Below, in pieces: positions 37,787 through 46,523 of a stretch of DNA of 64,000 bases (within the stretch, counting starts at the first letter, position 1; each line of letters opens with the position of its first letter). A model generated the notes under the pieces. The model worked only from the letters and a program-made list of their open reading frames with translations, was not told where the DNA came from and searched no databases. The stretch is from Phocaeicola coprophilus. Lineage in GTDB: Bacteria; Bacteroidota; Bacteroidia; Bacteroidales; Bacteroidaceae. The position numbers and the translations under genes were made by a program. The DNA lies in NCBI GenBank assembly GCA_016900015.1, contig JACJJM010000010.1:1-64000 (forward strand), read 5' to 3'.

Positions 37787-39148
37787 TCAGTCGCTTGTCG
37801 TTGATTTCTTTCGGACGATTCCGTAAACAACCAGCATGGTCACTGTGGTCAGCACTTCTGAAAACGAGAGAGCAAGCCAAATGCCGTTGTTCCCTAAAAT
37901 CTCAGGGAGCAATAGGAAGCTGGGTATCAAGAAAATGAAACCGCGCAGCAGAGCAAACAGTGTGGCAGGCTTGACGCGTTCGACACTCTGATAATAGCCG
38001 ATGACGGTAAGATTGAGGATAAAAAAGATAAAAGCGGTAGAGAAATAGGGATACCCCTCGATGGCTATACGGGCAGCAGGATTGTTTGGATTGATAAACA
38101 GTCCCACCAATATATGCGGAAACAGAGAAAATGCAGCCATGATGACAATGCCGCTCACGACGGATGTAAGCAGTGCAATCCGTTCCGTAGCGACTACTCT
38201 TTTTCTATATCCTAAACCAAAATTATAACTGATGATGGGTTGTGCCGACTGTGCGATGGCGTTGCCAACCATAAACACAAAGGGTATATAATAGCAAGCT
38301 ATGCCGAAAGCACCGACACCGTCGTCACCGAGATATTTCATGAACACCTGGTTGCCGACAAACATCAGGGTGGCCAGTGTGGCTTCCGTCAACAGGGCGG
38401 ATGAACCGATACGACACTGGTATCCTAAGTTTCGGAAAGAAAGCCGCAGACTTTTGACGCTCCACTTGACCGGATAAAAGCGTAGTTTACGGGCGAACCG
38501 GAACAGATAGACAAGCCCGATGAGACCGCCGGCAAACAAGCCTATCGTAGCGGCAAATGCTGCACCCATCAATCCCCAACCTAAAGGAAATATGAACAGC
38601 CAGCCAAGCAGGACGCTGATGATGGCAGCGGTCACATTGCACATCATGGCAAGTCTTGGTGCACCATCCAAACGTATGATGAACAGGCAGACTGAACACC
38701 ACATCTGGAACATCAACGAAGGAATGAACCACAGAAGGTATTCCCTGACCATCGGAGTAAGATGTTCCGACGCACCCAACATCCGGGCGGTGGCAGACGG
38801 ATAGGCCATCATCAAAACAGATGGAATAAGAGCCACAATGGTTACAAACAGGATAGCCTGGGTCACATTGATACGGGCTGCTTTGGATTTTCCACGTGAT
38901 AGTTGGATGGAAGATACCACCGACGAGCCCGCTCCGACCATCAACCCTACACCTGTAAATAGCATCAGGAGTGGGATACAGATATTGATGGCAGCGATAC
39001 CGTCGCTCCCTATCCCATGCCCGACAAATATCCCGTCTATGGCAGTCACGGCTGACATGCTTAGCATGCCAAACAGCGTAGGAATGAAATACTTCTTAAA
39101 AAGTGTAAACACTTTCACAGTACCTAAATCAATAGCATCTCTTTTCAT
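37787..39148 (-). CDS. MATE family efflux transporter
   Basis: A 453-residue inner-membrane protein with 12 helices in two six-helix halves. The first half has PTLFGMLSMSAVTAIDGIFVGHGIG (about 24-48); the second half has VGNQVFMKYLGDDGVGAFG and GNAIAQSAQPIISYNFGLG. MATE proteins export cationic drugs or metabolites using a sodium or proton gradient; the substrate is unknown. The gene is preceded by a leader with a possible 6-codon peptide and a terminator hairpin, suggesting induction by attenuation. Confidence 0.92.
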   Translation of the reverse strand: MKRDAIDLGTVKVFTLFKKYFIPTLFGMLSMSAVTAIDGIFVGHGIGSDGIAAINICIPLLMLFTGVGLMVGAGSSVVSSIQLSRGKSKAARINVTQAILFVTIVALIPSVLMMAYPSATARMLGASEHLTPMVREYLLWFIPSLMFQMWCSVCLFIIRLDGAPRLAMMCNVTAAIISVLLGWLFIFPLGWGLMGAAFAATIGLFAGGLIGLVYLFRFARKLRFYPVKWSVKSLRLSFRNLGYQCRIGSSALLTEATLATLMFVGNQVFMKYLGDDGVGAFGIACYYIPFVFMVGNAIAQSAQPIISYNFGLGYRKRVVATERIALLTSVVSGIVIMAAFSLFPHILVGLFINPNNPAARIAIEGYPYFSTAFIFFILNLTVIGYYQSVERVKPATLFALLRGFIFLIPSFLLLPEILGNNGIWLALSFSEVLTTVTMLVVYGIVRKKSTTSD

Positions 39149-39190
39149 AATGTTTGGTTTTATGGTTATCGTTCATGTTTTTTTGCCAAC

Positions 39191-39239
39191 AAAAAAAGCC
39201 GGACAAGGTGATTGGTTTTACCCAGTCATCTTGTCCGGC
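39191..39239 (-). promoter_or_regulatory. Terminator hairpin (attenuator) in the MATE leader
   Basis: A 14-bp stem (39198-39211 with 39226-39239, one G-U pair) with a 14-nt loop is followed on the minus strand by seven T (39197-39191). It is an intrinsic terminator placed about 45 nt before the MATE start codon and about 50 nt after the predicted promoter, the arrangement of an attenuator. Confidence 0.7.
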
Positions 39240-39246
39240 ATTTCAT
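39226..39246 (-). CDS. Putative leader peptide MKCRTR of the MATE gene
   Basis: ATG at 39246-39244 opens six codons (MKCRTR) and a TGA. A Shine-Dalgarno-like GGAGGG lies seven bases upstream (39258-39253). The coding bases form the 5' arm of the terminator stem, so a stalled or translating ribosome would open the hairpin. A second mini-frame (ATG ACT GGG TAA) overlaps its stop. Too short to be supported by coding statistics. Confidence 0.4.
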   Translation of the reverse strand: MKCRTR

Positions 39247-39297
39247 CTTTTGCCCTCCGATGAGGATTACAAAACGCTTCCTTTCGTAATTTCGCTG

Positions 39298-39328
39298 CAA
39301 AGGTGGGACAAAGGTTTGGAGTATGCAA
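39298..39328 (-). promoter_or_regulatory. Promoter of the MATE leader
   Basis: On the minus strand TTG (39328-39326), a 20-bp spacer and CACCTTTG (39305-39298) match the Bacteroidota promoter with one mismatch in the -7. Predicted start near 39291, giving a leader of about 140 nt. Confidence 0.5.
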
Positions 39329-39521
39329 GTTTTGAATTGGATTTTATGAAATATCCGTATATAATCCTATCAGGATTGCCTGCACTTTGGTTTTGATGAA
39401 GTCAAATTTAGAAGCGAGTAGAAGAGCTATGCATGGATTCTATATCACAGCGGCGTGTGACCGGATAGAGCCACTTTTGGCGCAATCCCTGTGCCGGGCC
39501 GTTTTTTTGTCCCTGCATTCT

Positions 39522-39552
39522 TTTGCTACTAAAGAGAAAAAATCTACTTTTG
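39522..39552 (+). promoter_or_regulatory. Promoter of the DUF4348-type lipoprotein gene
   Basis: TTTG (39522-39525), a 19-bp spacer and TACTTTTG (39545-39552) match the consensus fully. The predicted start is about 10 bp before the ATG at 39570. The stretch 39330-39520 shows nothing else. Confidence 0.7.
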
Positions 39553-39569
39553 TGCGAATTTAGAAAGAT

Positions 39570-40394
39570 ATGAAAACATTGTCTATCGGGTTTATCCTGC
39601 TCTTCCTGTGCGGTGCATGCAGCAACGGGAAGGATGCGACCAAGGTGAATGAGACGGCCGTGCTTGCGGATTCCACGGCGTCGGATTCGTTGACTGTGCT
39701 TGATGTGCCTGACAATCTGGACGGAACGTTTGACGACTTCGTTTATGCTTATGCGTCCAATAAGCAGTTCCAGCTCCATCGCACTCATTTTCCTCTTCCT
39801 TACACGGATGGCAGCGTGCGGAAGTCCGTTCCCCGCTCGGAATGGGTACACGATGCGCTCTACACCGAACAGGAATTCTACAACATGCTTTTCGACAGCG
39901 AGGCCGACATGGATTATGAGAAGAATACCGATGTCGACACGGTCTATGTCGCATGGCTTTTCCTTGACAAGCAGAAGACACGCCGCTATCACTTCCATCG
40001 TGAGCAAGGCCGCTGGATGTTGCAAAACATCGAGGAAGCATCGCTCAAGGGCAATCCGAATGAGGATTTTCTGAAGTTCTTCCATAAGTTTTGCAACGAT
40101 TCGATTTATCAGCGTGCGCATGTCAACTCTCCTTTGAAGTTTGTCACCACAGACCCGGATGATGATTTCAAGGTGATGGAGGCGTTTATCTCTGTCGACC
40201 AATGGTTTGCTTTCCGTCCGTCGCTCCCTAAGGACAAGATGACCAACATTTGTTACGGTCAGCCTTACAGTGCTGCCACGCGACATAAGGTGGTCACTTT
40301 CCGTGGCATAGGCAGTGGTTATAGCAATACGCTTTTTTTCACACGTGACAAGGATTCCTGGCGGCTGTCTGCTTATGAAGACCTGAGTAATTGA
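39570..40394 (+). CDS. Lipoprotein with DUF4348-like domain
   Basis: A 274-residue protein whose signal ends in a lipobox-like CGAC (Cys17), so it is probably lipid-anchored. After an acidic Ser/Asp-rich linker (18-50), the body starts [26 protein letters not shown], which resembles DUF4348, a Bacteroidetes family of unknown function. No catalytic motif is apparent. It has its own promoter and lies 46 bp before murB. Confidence 0.7.
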   Translation: MKTLSIGFILLFLCGACSNGKDATKVNETAVLADSTASDSLTVLDVPDNLDGTFDDFVYAYASNKQFQLHRTHFPLPYTDGSVRKSVPRSEWVHDALYTEQEFYNMLFDSEADMDYEKNTDVDTVYVAWLFLDKQKTRRYHFHREQGRWMLQNIEEASLKGNPNEDFLKFFHKFCNDSIYQRAHVNSPLKFVTTDPDDDFKVMEAFISVDQWFAFRPSLPKDKMTNICYGQPYSAATRHKVVTFRGIGSGYSNTLFFTRDKDSWRLSAYEDLSN

Positions 40395-40440
40395 CAGGCT
40401 GCGCTATCTCTTCCTCACACATAAATGTGTTTCATCGATT

Positions 40441-41457
40441 ATGATACATCAGTATACAGACTATTCGCTTTTGCCGCACAACACCTTCGGCATGGATGTG
40501 AAGGCGGCTTCTTTCATAGAATACACTTCGGAGGATGACCTTCGCCGATTGCTCGACGAGCGTCGTCGCATGCAGGCTGCCGACCCTCTGCTTCCCATCG
40601 GCGGCGGGAGCAATTTGCTCTTTTCCGGTGATTTTTGTGGGACGGTGTTGCACTCGGCCATCCGGGGCATCGACGTGGTGCGTGAGGATGACCGTTTTGT
40701 CTGGGTGAAGGCCGGGGCTGGCGAAGTGTGGGACGATTTTGTGGCCTGCTGTGTGTCGCGCGGTTGGTATGGTGCTGAAAACCTCTCAGCTATACCCGGA
40801 GAGGTGGGGGCCAGTGCCGTGCAGAACATTGGCGCCTATGGTGCTGAGGTGAAGGACTTGATAACGGAAGTCGAGGCTGTGGAGGTGTCCACCAGCGAGG
40901 TCGTGCACATTCAGGCCGATGAATGCCGTTATGCCTATCGGCAAAGCATCTTTAAAAATGACTGGAAGGGACGCTTCATCATCACTTATGTGACCTATCG
41001 GTTAGGAAAGTCCCCGGAGTTTCATATCGACTATGGCAATCTGTGTGCTGAGCTTGAAGGGAAGCCGCTGACGCTGTCCACGGTCCGCGAAGCAGTGCGT
41101 CGCATACGTGACAGCAAGTTGCCCGACCCTCGCAAGCAGGGCAATGCGGGAAGTTTTTTCATGAATCCAGTCGTGGAGCGTTCCCACTTCGAGCAGTTGC
41201 GTGCCCTCTATCCTTCCATGCCGTTTTATGAAGTTGATGCGGCCCATGTGAAAATACCGGCCGGCTGGATGATTGACCAGTGTGGTTGGAAAGGACGTTC
41301 GCTGGGACGTGCGGGTGTGCACGACAAACAGGCGTTGGTGCTTGTCAATCGTGGAGGCGCGACAGGAGCGGAGGTGATGGCATTGGCAAAGGCCGTGCAA
41401 GCTGATGTGAAGGCCCGTTTCGGCATTGACATCCATCCGGAGGTGAATTATATATAA
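40441..41457 (+). CDS. murB: UDP-N-acetylmuramate dehydrogenase
   Basis: A 338-residue FAD enzyme reducing UDP-GlcNAc-enolpyruvate to UDP-MurNAc in peptidoglycan synthesis. FAD-binding GGGSNLL (54-60) and [19 protein letters not shown], proton-donor Ser238 in [10 protein letters not shown], and Glu334 in HPEVNYI are all present. Length fits the type I (E. coli-like) enzyme. It is followed by a metallo-hydrolase gene 23 bp downstream. Confidence 0.97.
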   Translation: MIHQYTDYSLLPHNTFGMDVKAASFIEYTSEDDLRRLLDERRRMQAADPLLPIGGGSNLLFSGDFCGTVLHSAIRGIDVVREDDRFVWVKAGAGEVWDDFVACCVSRGWYGAENLSAIPGEVGASAVQNIGAYGAEVKDLITEVEAVEVSTSEVVHIQADECRYAYRQSIFKNDWKGRFIITYVTYRLGKSPEFHIDYGNLCAELEGKPLTLSTVREAVRRIRDSKLPDPRKQGNAGSFFMNPVVERSHFEQLRALYPSMPFYEVDAAHVKIPAGWMIDQCGWKGRSLGRAGVHDKQALVLVNRGGATGAEVMALAKAVQADVKARFGIDIHPEVNYI

Positions 41458-41480
41458 GATAAAGGAGGAGTAGCTGGCTT

Positions 41481-42248
41481 ATGAAGATAACAATATTGGG
41501 TAGTGGCACTTCGACCGGAGTGCCTGAGGTCGGTTGCCAATGTGCTGTGTGCCGTTCGTCCGATCCGCATGACAAGCGTCTGCGCACCTCTGCTTTAGTG
41601 GAGGTGGATGATACGCGCATTCTGCTTGATTGCGGTCCGGATTTTCGGGCGCAAGTGATGAATCTTCCTTTTAAAAAGATAGACGGAGTCCTGATAACTC
41701 ATGAGCACTATGACCATGTGGGAGGCATTGATGACTTGCGTCCGTTTTGCCGTCTGGGAGAGGTGCAGTTGTATGCCGAGGAATACACGGGTGAGCGTTT
41801 GAGACGCCGGATGCCCTATTGCTTTGTGGAACACAAGTATCCCGGTGTGCCTCAGTTGGGACTGCATGAGATACATCCGGACCAGCCGTTTCATATCAAC
41901 GTCGTCGAAGTCCTGCCTATTCGTGTGATGCATGGACCTTTGCCCATCTTGGGCTACCGCATAGGCCCTTTGGTCTATATCACGGATATGAAGTCTCTCC
42001 CAGAAGAAGAATTTGTCCATCTGGAACAAGTCGATTGTCTCATTGTGAACGCTTTGAGATACCAGCCTCATTGGACGCATCAGAGTGTGGATGAGGCTTT
42101 GGCCTTTGCTGCACGTGTCAATGCGCGGGAAACCTATTTCATACACATGAGCCATCATGTCGGCCTGCATAAGGAGGTGGTCAAATCACTTCCTCCTCAT
42201 GTGCATTTGACTTATGACGGAATGGTGATAGAGTGTGCTAGGCTTTAA
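41481..42248 (+). CDS. MBL-fold metallo-hydrolase, PhnP-like
   Basis: A 255-residue cytoplasmic enzyme. The metal-binding motif is THEHYDHVGG (about 74-83), with further His/Asp in VMHGPLPILGY, YITDMKS and FIHMSHHVGLH. The start ITILGSGTSTGVPEVGCQCAVC, including three cysteines, is characteristic of the PhnP/lipoate-octanoyltransferase-like group. Related enzymes are cyclic phosphodiesterases; the substrate is not known here. Its 3' end overlaps the convergent neighbour by 11 bp. Confidence 0.87.
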   Translation: MKITILGSGTSTGVPEVGCQCAVCRSSDPHDKRLRTSALVEVDDTRILLDCGPDFRAQVMNLPFKKIDGVLITHEHYDHVGGIDDLRPFCRLGEVQLYAEEYTGERLRRRMPYCFVEHKYPGVPQLGLHEIHPDQPFHINVVEVLPIRVMHGPLPILGYRIGPLVYITDMKSLPEEEFVHLEQVDCLIVNALRYQPHWTHQSVDEALAFAARVNARETYFIHMSHHVGLHKEVVKSLPPHVHLTYDGMVIECARL

Positions 42249-43782
42249 CTTTATAGTTAAGCGTGATGTTTGTGCTGAGGCGTTCGCCTGATTCGATAAA
42301 CTGGATAGTGATGGTGAATTGTCGGAAGAAGTCCAAATGCTTGAAGAAGAACGTGGGAAGCATTGTCCTGAATTCGTCCGGCCGACGGTAGACGCTCTCC
42401 ATATCGGCAAAAAACGTGAAATCAGCCTGTGGGGCCAAGTCGCCCAGCTTTTCTTCCCAAAACAGGTGGGAGAGGTCTGTGTACGACCGCTTGTTGAGGT
42501 AGGCCTTTATGTCCTCTTCTCTGTCGGATATGAGGAGGTGTTGCTTACACATGACACTGGTCAGTTTTTCTACCGTTGAAGCTCGTTTTGACACAAGGTG
42601 TTTCATCAATCGGTTGTTGGGGAAAGTATAGAAAGGGTAGGAGTGCCCGTCATACCACACTTGCTTCCATGTGCGTGACGCGATGTTTTTCCATGCATTT
42701 AAGGTCGGAGAGAGAGAATCACGGAGCGGGATGAGCATTACGCGGTGGCTCTGCGTGGTGTCCTTGCCCAGGAACTCGACGATGTCAATTTCATTCTTTG
42801 CGTAGTCTTCCAGGAATTGATAGAATTCTCCGTCGCATGGCATGTCTTTATAGAGTTCTTTTCTGACCACAGAGTCATTGTAAGCCAATGTGCTGACAAT
42901 GCCATGAATGTCTTTTATGCCCAGTTGGAAGAAGATGTAAGTTTTGGCAGGCAGGTAGTCGGCAGACAGGAGCTGCGGCTGTATGTGTGAGATTTGAGGG
43001 AAGCGGTCATTGCCTTTTCCTTCATCTTGAAAACAGGTGCCTGTGAGATAGATAGCGTCGCCTTGAAGTTGGAAGTCATATTGTGTCCATTCGGCGATGG
43101 GCATAGTGCGGGCATAGAGGCGGCTGGTGTTTTCGCTCTTTTTCTTTTGGAATATCTGTGAAAACAGGGAGTCGGAGCGTATGGATTCCTTGCTTACATA
43201 GGCATCAATCACAGCTTCGATGAGATTCTTTTGATAACTGATGGCGTAGCAGTTGTCCTGGAAAAAACAGGAAAGGAACTCTTGGTTGTTGAGTGGATAG
43301 ATGGTGATTCGTTCTCCTTTATATTTTATGATTTTAGGTGTGTGCCCGGTGGTGTTCAGTTCCTTTAGGATGTTGTCCATGAGGTTCTGGTCACCGTTGC
43401 CCAGATGGCCGTAGAGCACTTGGTCTTTCGAGCTGCCTGGTGCATGAAAGCTGATGAGCACGTTGCTCATGGGCACACTGAGTCCGTGGCCCTTTTCTTC
43501 GGCCAGTTCTTCGATTTTATGGTTGAGGAAGTTGAAGAGGGCAGAGAAGTGGAGTTCTTCGTATGCTTGTCTGTATGGAGCAGCTTCGAGAGCTTGAAAC
43601 AGGTTGTTGATATTGTTGGTTTCGACGATGGCTTGTGCGTCAGCGGGAACGAGCGTGAACAAGTCCGCTTTGTGGTTCTTTTCTTTCAAGTTAAGTTGAG
43701 CATACAAGAATGCTCCTATCACCACGCAACATAGGATGAATACGAGCGCAACAGTCAGCCTGGATTTTACTTTTCTGCTCAT
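42238..43782 (-). CDS. Membrane-anchored protein of unknown function (DUF3352-like)
   Basis: A 514-residue protein starting at 43782 (MSRKVKSRLTVALVFILCC); an in-frame ATG 42 bp upstream is possible. One N-terminal transmembrane segment (about 9-29) is followed by a large extracytoplasmic region beginning LVPADAQAIVETNN, which recalls DUF3352-type proteins. No catalytic residues recognised. Monocistronic by context: convergent with the PhnP-like gene and divergent from the phospholipase-D-like gene. Confidence 0.6.
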   Translation of the reverse strand: MSRKVKSRLTVALVFILCCVVIGAFLYAQLNLKEKNHKADLFTLVPADAQAIVETNNINNLFQALEAAPYRQAYEELHFSALFNFLNHKIEELAEEKGHGLSVPMSNVLISFHAPGSSKDQVLYGHLGNGDQNLMDNILKELNTTGHTPKIIKYKGERITIYPLNNQEFLSCFFQDNCYAISYQKNLIEAVIDAYVSKESIRSDSLFSQIFQKKKSENTSRLYARTMPIAEWTQYDFQLQGDAIYLTGTCFQDEGKGNDRFPQISHIQPQLLSADYLPAKTYIFFQLGIKDIHGIVSTLAYNDSVVRKELYKDMPCDGEFYQFLEDYAKNEIDIVEFLGKDTTQSHRVMLIPLRDSLSPTLNAWKNIASRTWKQVWYDGHSYPFYTFPNNRLMKHLVSKRASTVEKLTSVMCKQHLLISDREEDIKAYLNKRSYTDLSHLFWEEKLGDLAPQADFTFFADMESVYRRPDEFRTMLPTFFFKHLDFFRQFTITIQFIESGERLSTNITLNYKVKA

Positions 43783-44000
43783 GAGGTTGTCAAATCTTAA
43801 AATTTCTTTTGAATGTTGTCGCAAATATAGGTATTATTGTTAGATATATGAAATAATATTAATGAAATCTTGCTTTGCCAGGGCAAAATATTAATGGATG
43901 TTAGTGCAATGTCGCGGGAGACACCTGTACGGTTTATGTTTTTGGAAAAACGGACTACTTTTTTATCCTTTTACGCCCTGCGTATTCGAGTGAAAAGCAC

Positions 44001-44008
44001 TACCTTTG
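44001..44008 (+). promoter_or_regulatory. -7 element of the cardiolipin synthase-like gene
   Basis: TACCTTTG fits TAnnTTTG. The predicted start lies about 4 bp before the ATG at 44019, implying a nearly leaderless message or use of a GTG at 44040. Confidence 0.55.
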
Positions 44009-44018
44009 CACGCTTTTC

Positions 44019-45281
44019 ATGATTATAAATGCAGATGATGTGAAGAAATTCCGAGTTATAATTCTGATAATACATAGCCTGTTGGCAATGCAATGCCTAT
44101 GGGCACAGCCGACACTCAGCAGTGATTCGATAGTGAAGCATTTCCTGTTGGACTCCGGTGTGAAGGTGACTGAGGGCAACAGTGTGAAACTTTTGAAAAG
44201 CGGACGTGAGAAATTTGATGACTTGTTTGAGGCTGTACGCCATGCGAAACATCATATCCATCTCGAATACTTTAACTTCCGCAATGACTCTATCGCCAAT
44301 GCTCTCTTTGCCTTGCTGGCCGAGAAAGTCCGGGAGGGAGTCACTGTGCGTGCCCTTTTCGACGACTTTGGCAATATGTCCAACAACCAACCCCTGCGGA
44401 AGCGGCATCTTCAGAAGCTGCACAGGCAGGGCATACAGATCTATCGTTTCGACCCGATACGCTTCCCCTATGTCAATCACATCCTCAAACGCGACCATCG
44501 TAAGATTGTGGTCATTGACGGACGGGTCGCCTACATGGGCGGTATGAATGTAGCAGACTATTATATTAATGGCACAGACGTCGTGGGACGATGGCGCGAC
44601 ATGCACATGCGCGTCGAGGGACCGGCCGTGGCTGAACTCCAGCTCATCTTCATGGACATGTGGGAGCAAGTGACGAAGGAAGACCTCTCGACCGACCCCG
44701 TCTATTTTCCCCGGCCCGACACCCTCGCCGACGGTGTGGAGATGGCCATCGTCGACCGCTATCCCGGACGTACGCCCGAGTCCATCCGGCATGCCTATGT
44801 CGCCTCCATCAATGCCGCACAGCACAAGATTCAGCTCATTAATCCCTACTTCGTCCCTACGCACTCTATCAAGAAGGCCCTCAAGCAGGCCATCGACCGG
44901 GGCGTGGACGTGCAAATCATGATTTCGGCCAAGTCGGACATCCCCTTCACTCCCGACGCATCCACTTACTTTGCCTACCGCCTGGCCAAGCGCGGGGCAC
45001 ATGTCTACCTCTACGAAGGAGGCTTCCATCACTCCAAAATCATGATGGTCGACGACGCGTTCTGTACGCTCGGCTCGGCCAACCTCAACAGCCGTAGCTT
45101 GCGTTATGACTACGAAGTGAATGCGTTCATGTTCGACCACGAAGTGACACAGGAACTCATCGACATGTTTGAGGAGGACAAACAGGACTCTACCCCGCTC
45201 ACCCGCGAAGTGTGGCACAGCCGCACACCGTGGAAACGTTTCGTCGGCTGGTTTGCCAATCTTTTTGCACCCGTCTTGTGA
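44019..45281 (+). CDS. Exported phospholipase D family protein (cardiolipin synthase-like)
   Basis: A 420-residue protein with two HKD catalytic motifs: HRKIVVID (His160) with GGMN, and HSKIMMVDD (His338, Lys340) with GSANLNSRS. These are the PLD/cardiolipin synthase signatures. In place of the paired N-terminal helices of ClsA it has a cleavable-looking signal (VIILIIHSLLAMQCLWAQ), suggesting a periplasmic or peripheral enzyme. A GTG at 44040 would start directly at that signal (VKKFRVIILII). Making cardiolipin by phosphatidyl transfer is the family role; activity here is inferred. Confidence 0.88.
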   Translation: MIINADDVKKFRVIILIIHSLLAMQCLWAQPTLSSDSIVKHFLLDSGVKVTEGNSVKLLKSGREKFDDLFEAVRHAKHHIHLEYFNFRNDSIANALFALLAEKVREGVTVRALFDDFGNMSNNQPLRKRHLQKLHRQGIQIYRFDPIRFPYVNHILKRDHRKIVVIDGRVAYMGGMNVADYYINGTDVVGRWRDMHMRVEGPAVAELQLIFMDMWEQVTKEDLSTDPVYFPRPDTLADGVEMAIVDRYPGRTPESIRHAYVASINAAQHKIQLINPYFVPTHSIKKALKQAIDRGVDVQIMISAKSDIPFTPDASTYFAYRLAKRGAHVYLYEGGFHHSKIMMVDDAFCTLGSANLNSRSLRYDYEVNAFMFDHEVTQELIDMFEEDKQDSTPLTREVWHSRTPWKRFVGWFANLFAPVL

Positions 45282-45302
45282 CAGGGGGTGGCAGATATTT
45301 AC

Positions 45303-45310
45303 TATATTTG
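45303..45310 (+). promoter_or_regulatory. -7 element before the TonB-C paralogue run
   Basis: TATATTTG fits TAnnTTTG; a TTG lies 24 bp upstream (45276-45278), slightly far for a -33. It supports the start at 45336 rather than the in-frame ATG at 45288. Confidence 0.45.
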
Positions 45311-45335
45311 GGACATCCTTTCATCATTATCTGCC

Positions 45336-46505
45336 ATGAAGCTGCATCTCATCACCGTCCTCCTGGCGGCTGTCTTCCTCACAGCCTGCCGCCCACAGGC
45401 TTCCAAGTCCGAGGTTGTCCCCATTGATACCCCGTCTGTCGTCCGGCCTGTCCCGGCCGATACCCTTCCGAAGCCCGACACGGCCCGCATTTACACCTAT
45501 AAGGAACTTGAAGAAATCAACGACGAACTGCTCCGCCGCTGGGAAGCTACCCGCCATACGCCCGCAGGGCGAAACTGCGCAGGCTTCGGCATAGGCGCTT
45601 CCACCATCCACATCCGCCTCATGGTCAATACGCCCGAGTGGCAATCACGCTTCCGACGGGAGGTGATGGATTCGCCTGTGTTCACCTTCGAGGGCGATGC
45701 CGTCCTGCCCGAACTTGCGGCGACGGCGCCTCCCTCTTCCGGGGACGTCTACCTGCTGCCCGAACGCGAGGCCTGGCCGGACACGGTGAGACAGGTGCGC
45801 TTCCTGCTTTGCAACGCGAGTGAGAACCGGGTTACCTATGGCTTGGGCAGCGACGTGGCTTTCCGCGATGCCGGAGGGACATGGCGACGGATGCCGACCA
45901 ATTATGCCATAGCCGACATCCTCTGCATGCTCGACACGGATGCCGTCACGACATTTTCCCAAACGCTCTACCCCGACATCTGCCCCTTAGGCCCGGGCAC
46001 ACACCGTTACTTCCACGAAGTGTACATAGACGGGAAGCGGACGACCCTGATGGCAACCTTCCGCCTCACGGACGCCGCCTCCACACCCGCCGCGACGGAG
46101 CTGACCCCCATCCCGGAGGCTGTGTTGCAGGGGAGGGGAGAGGACGAATGGCGCAGGCAGGTGCAGGCCCAGCAGGACGCTGACCGGACCGGGGAGGTAC
46201 ACGTGATGCCTGCCTTTCCCGGTGGGGACGAGGCCCTCGCAGCCTGGCTTCGTGCACACCCCGTCACGCATGACGGCCCGCCGGGGAGTGTGACTGTCCG
46301 GATGACCGTGCGGACTGACGGCAGTCTGGGCGACGTGTTCATCGCCCGTCCGCTCCACACCGTGGCCGACTCACTGGCCCGCCGTGTCGTGGAGCAGATG
46401 CCCCGCTGGCACGCTGCGCTCCGTGACGGGCTGCCCGTCCGTTGGCAGGTATCGGTGGTCGTTCCCGTGGGCAGCACGTCGCAGGCCGATACTTTCAAAC
46501 GTTGA
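45336..46505 (+). CDS. TonB-C domain lipoprotein, paralogue 1
   Basis: A 389-residue protein with lipobox FLTAC (Cys18). It has an N-terminal region with IHIRLMVNTPEWQSRFRREVMDSP (about 90-115), a beta-rich middle that may be an Ig-like fold (about 130-260), and a C-terminal TonB-like domain starting VMPAFPGGDEALAAWLR and including VRTDGSLGDVFI and MPRWHAAL. TonB-C domains normally contact outer-membrane receptors, but here a lipid anchor replaces the transmembrane and proline-rich parts, so energy coupling is unlikely. First of three tandem copies; the most diverged middle domain. Confidence 0.75.
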   Translation: MKLHLITVLLAAVFLTACRPQASKSEVVPIDTPSVVRPVPADTLPKPDTARIYTYKELEEINDELLRRWEATRHTPAGRNCAGFGIGASTIHIRLMVNTPEWQSRFRREVMDSPVFTFEGDAVLPELAATAPPSSGDVYLLPEREAWPDTVRQVRFLLCNASENRVTYGLGSDVAFRDAGGTWRRMPTNYAIADILCMLDTDAVTTFSQTLYPDICPLGPGTHRYFHEVYIDGKRTTLMATFRLTDAASTPAATELTPIPEAVLQGRGEDEWRRQVQAQQDADRTGEVHVMPAFPGGDEALAAWLRAHPVTHDGPPGSVTVRMTVRTDGSLGDVFIARPLHTVADSLARRVVEQMPRWHAALRDGLPVRWQVSVVVPVGSTSQADTFKR

Positions 46506-46523
46506 ACTCAGAACCATACTGTC

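Noticed and set aside
39408-40286. 292-codon minus-strand open frame
   Set aside because: It lies opposite the DUF4348-type lipoprotein gene, which has a good promoter, signal and lipobox; the minus frame matches no family.
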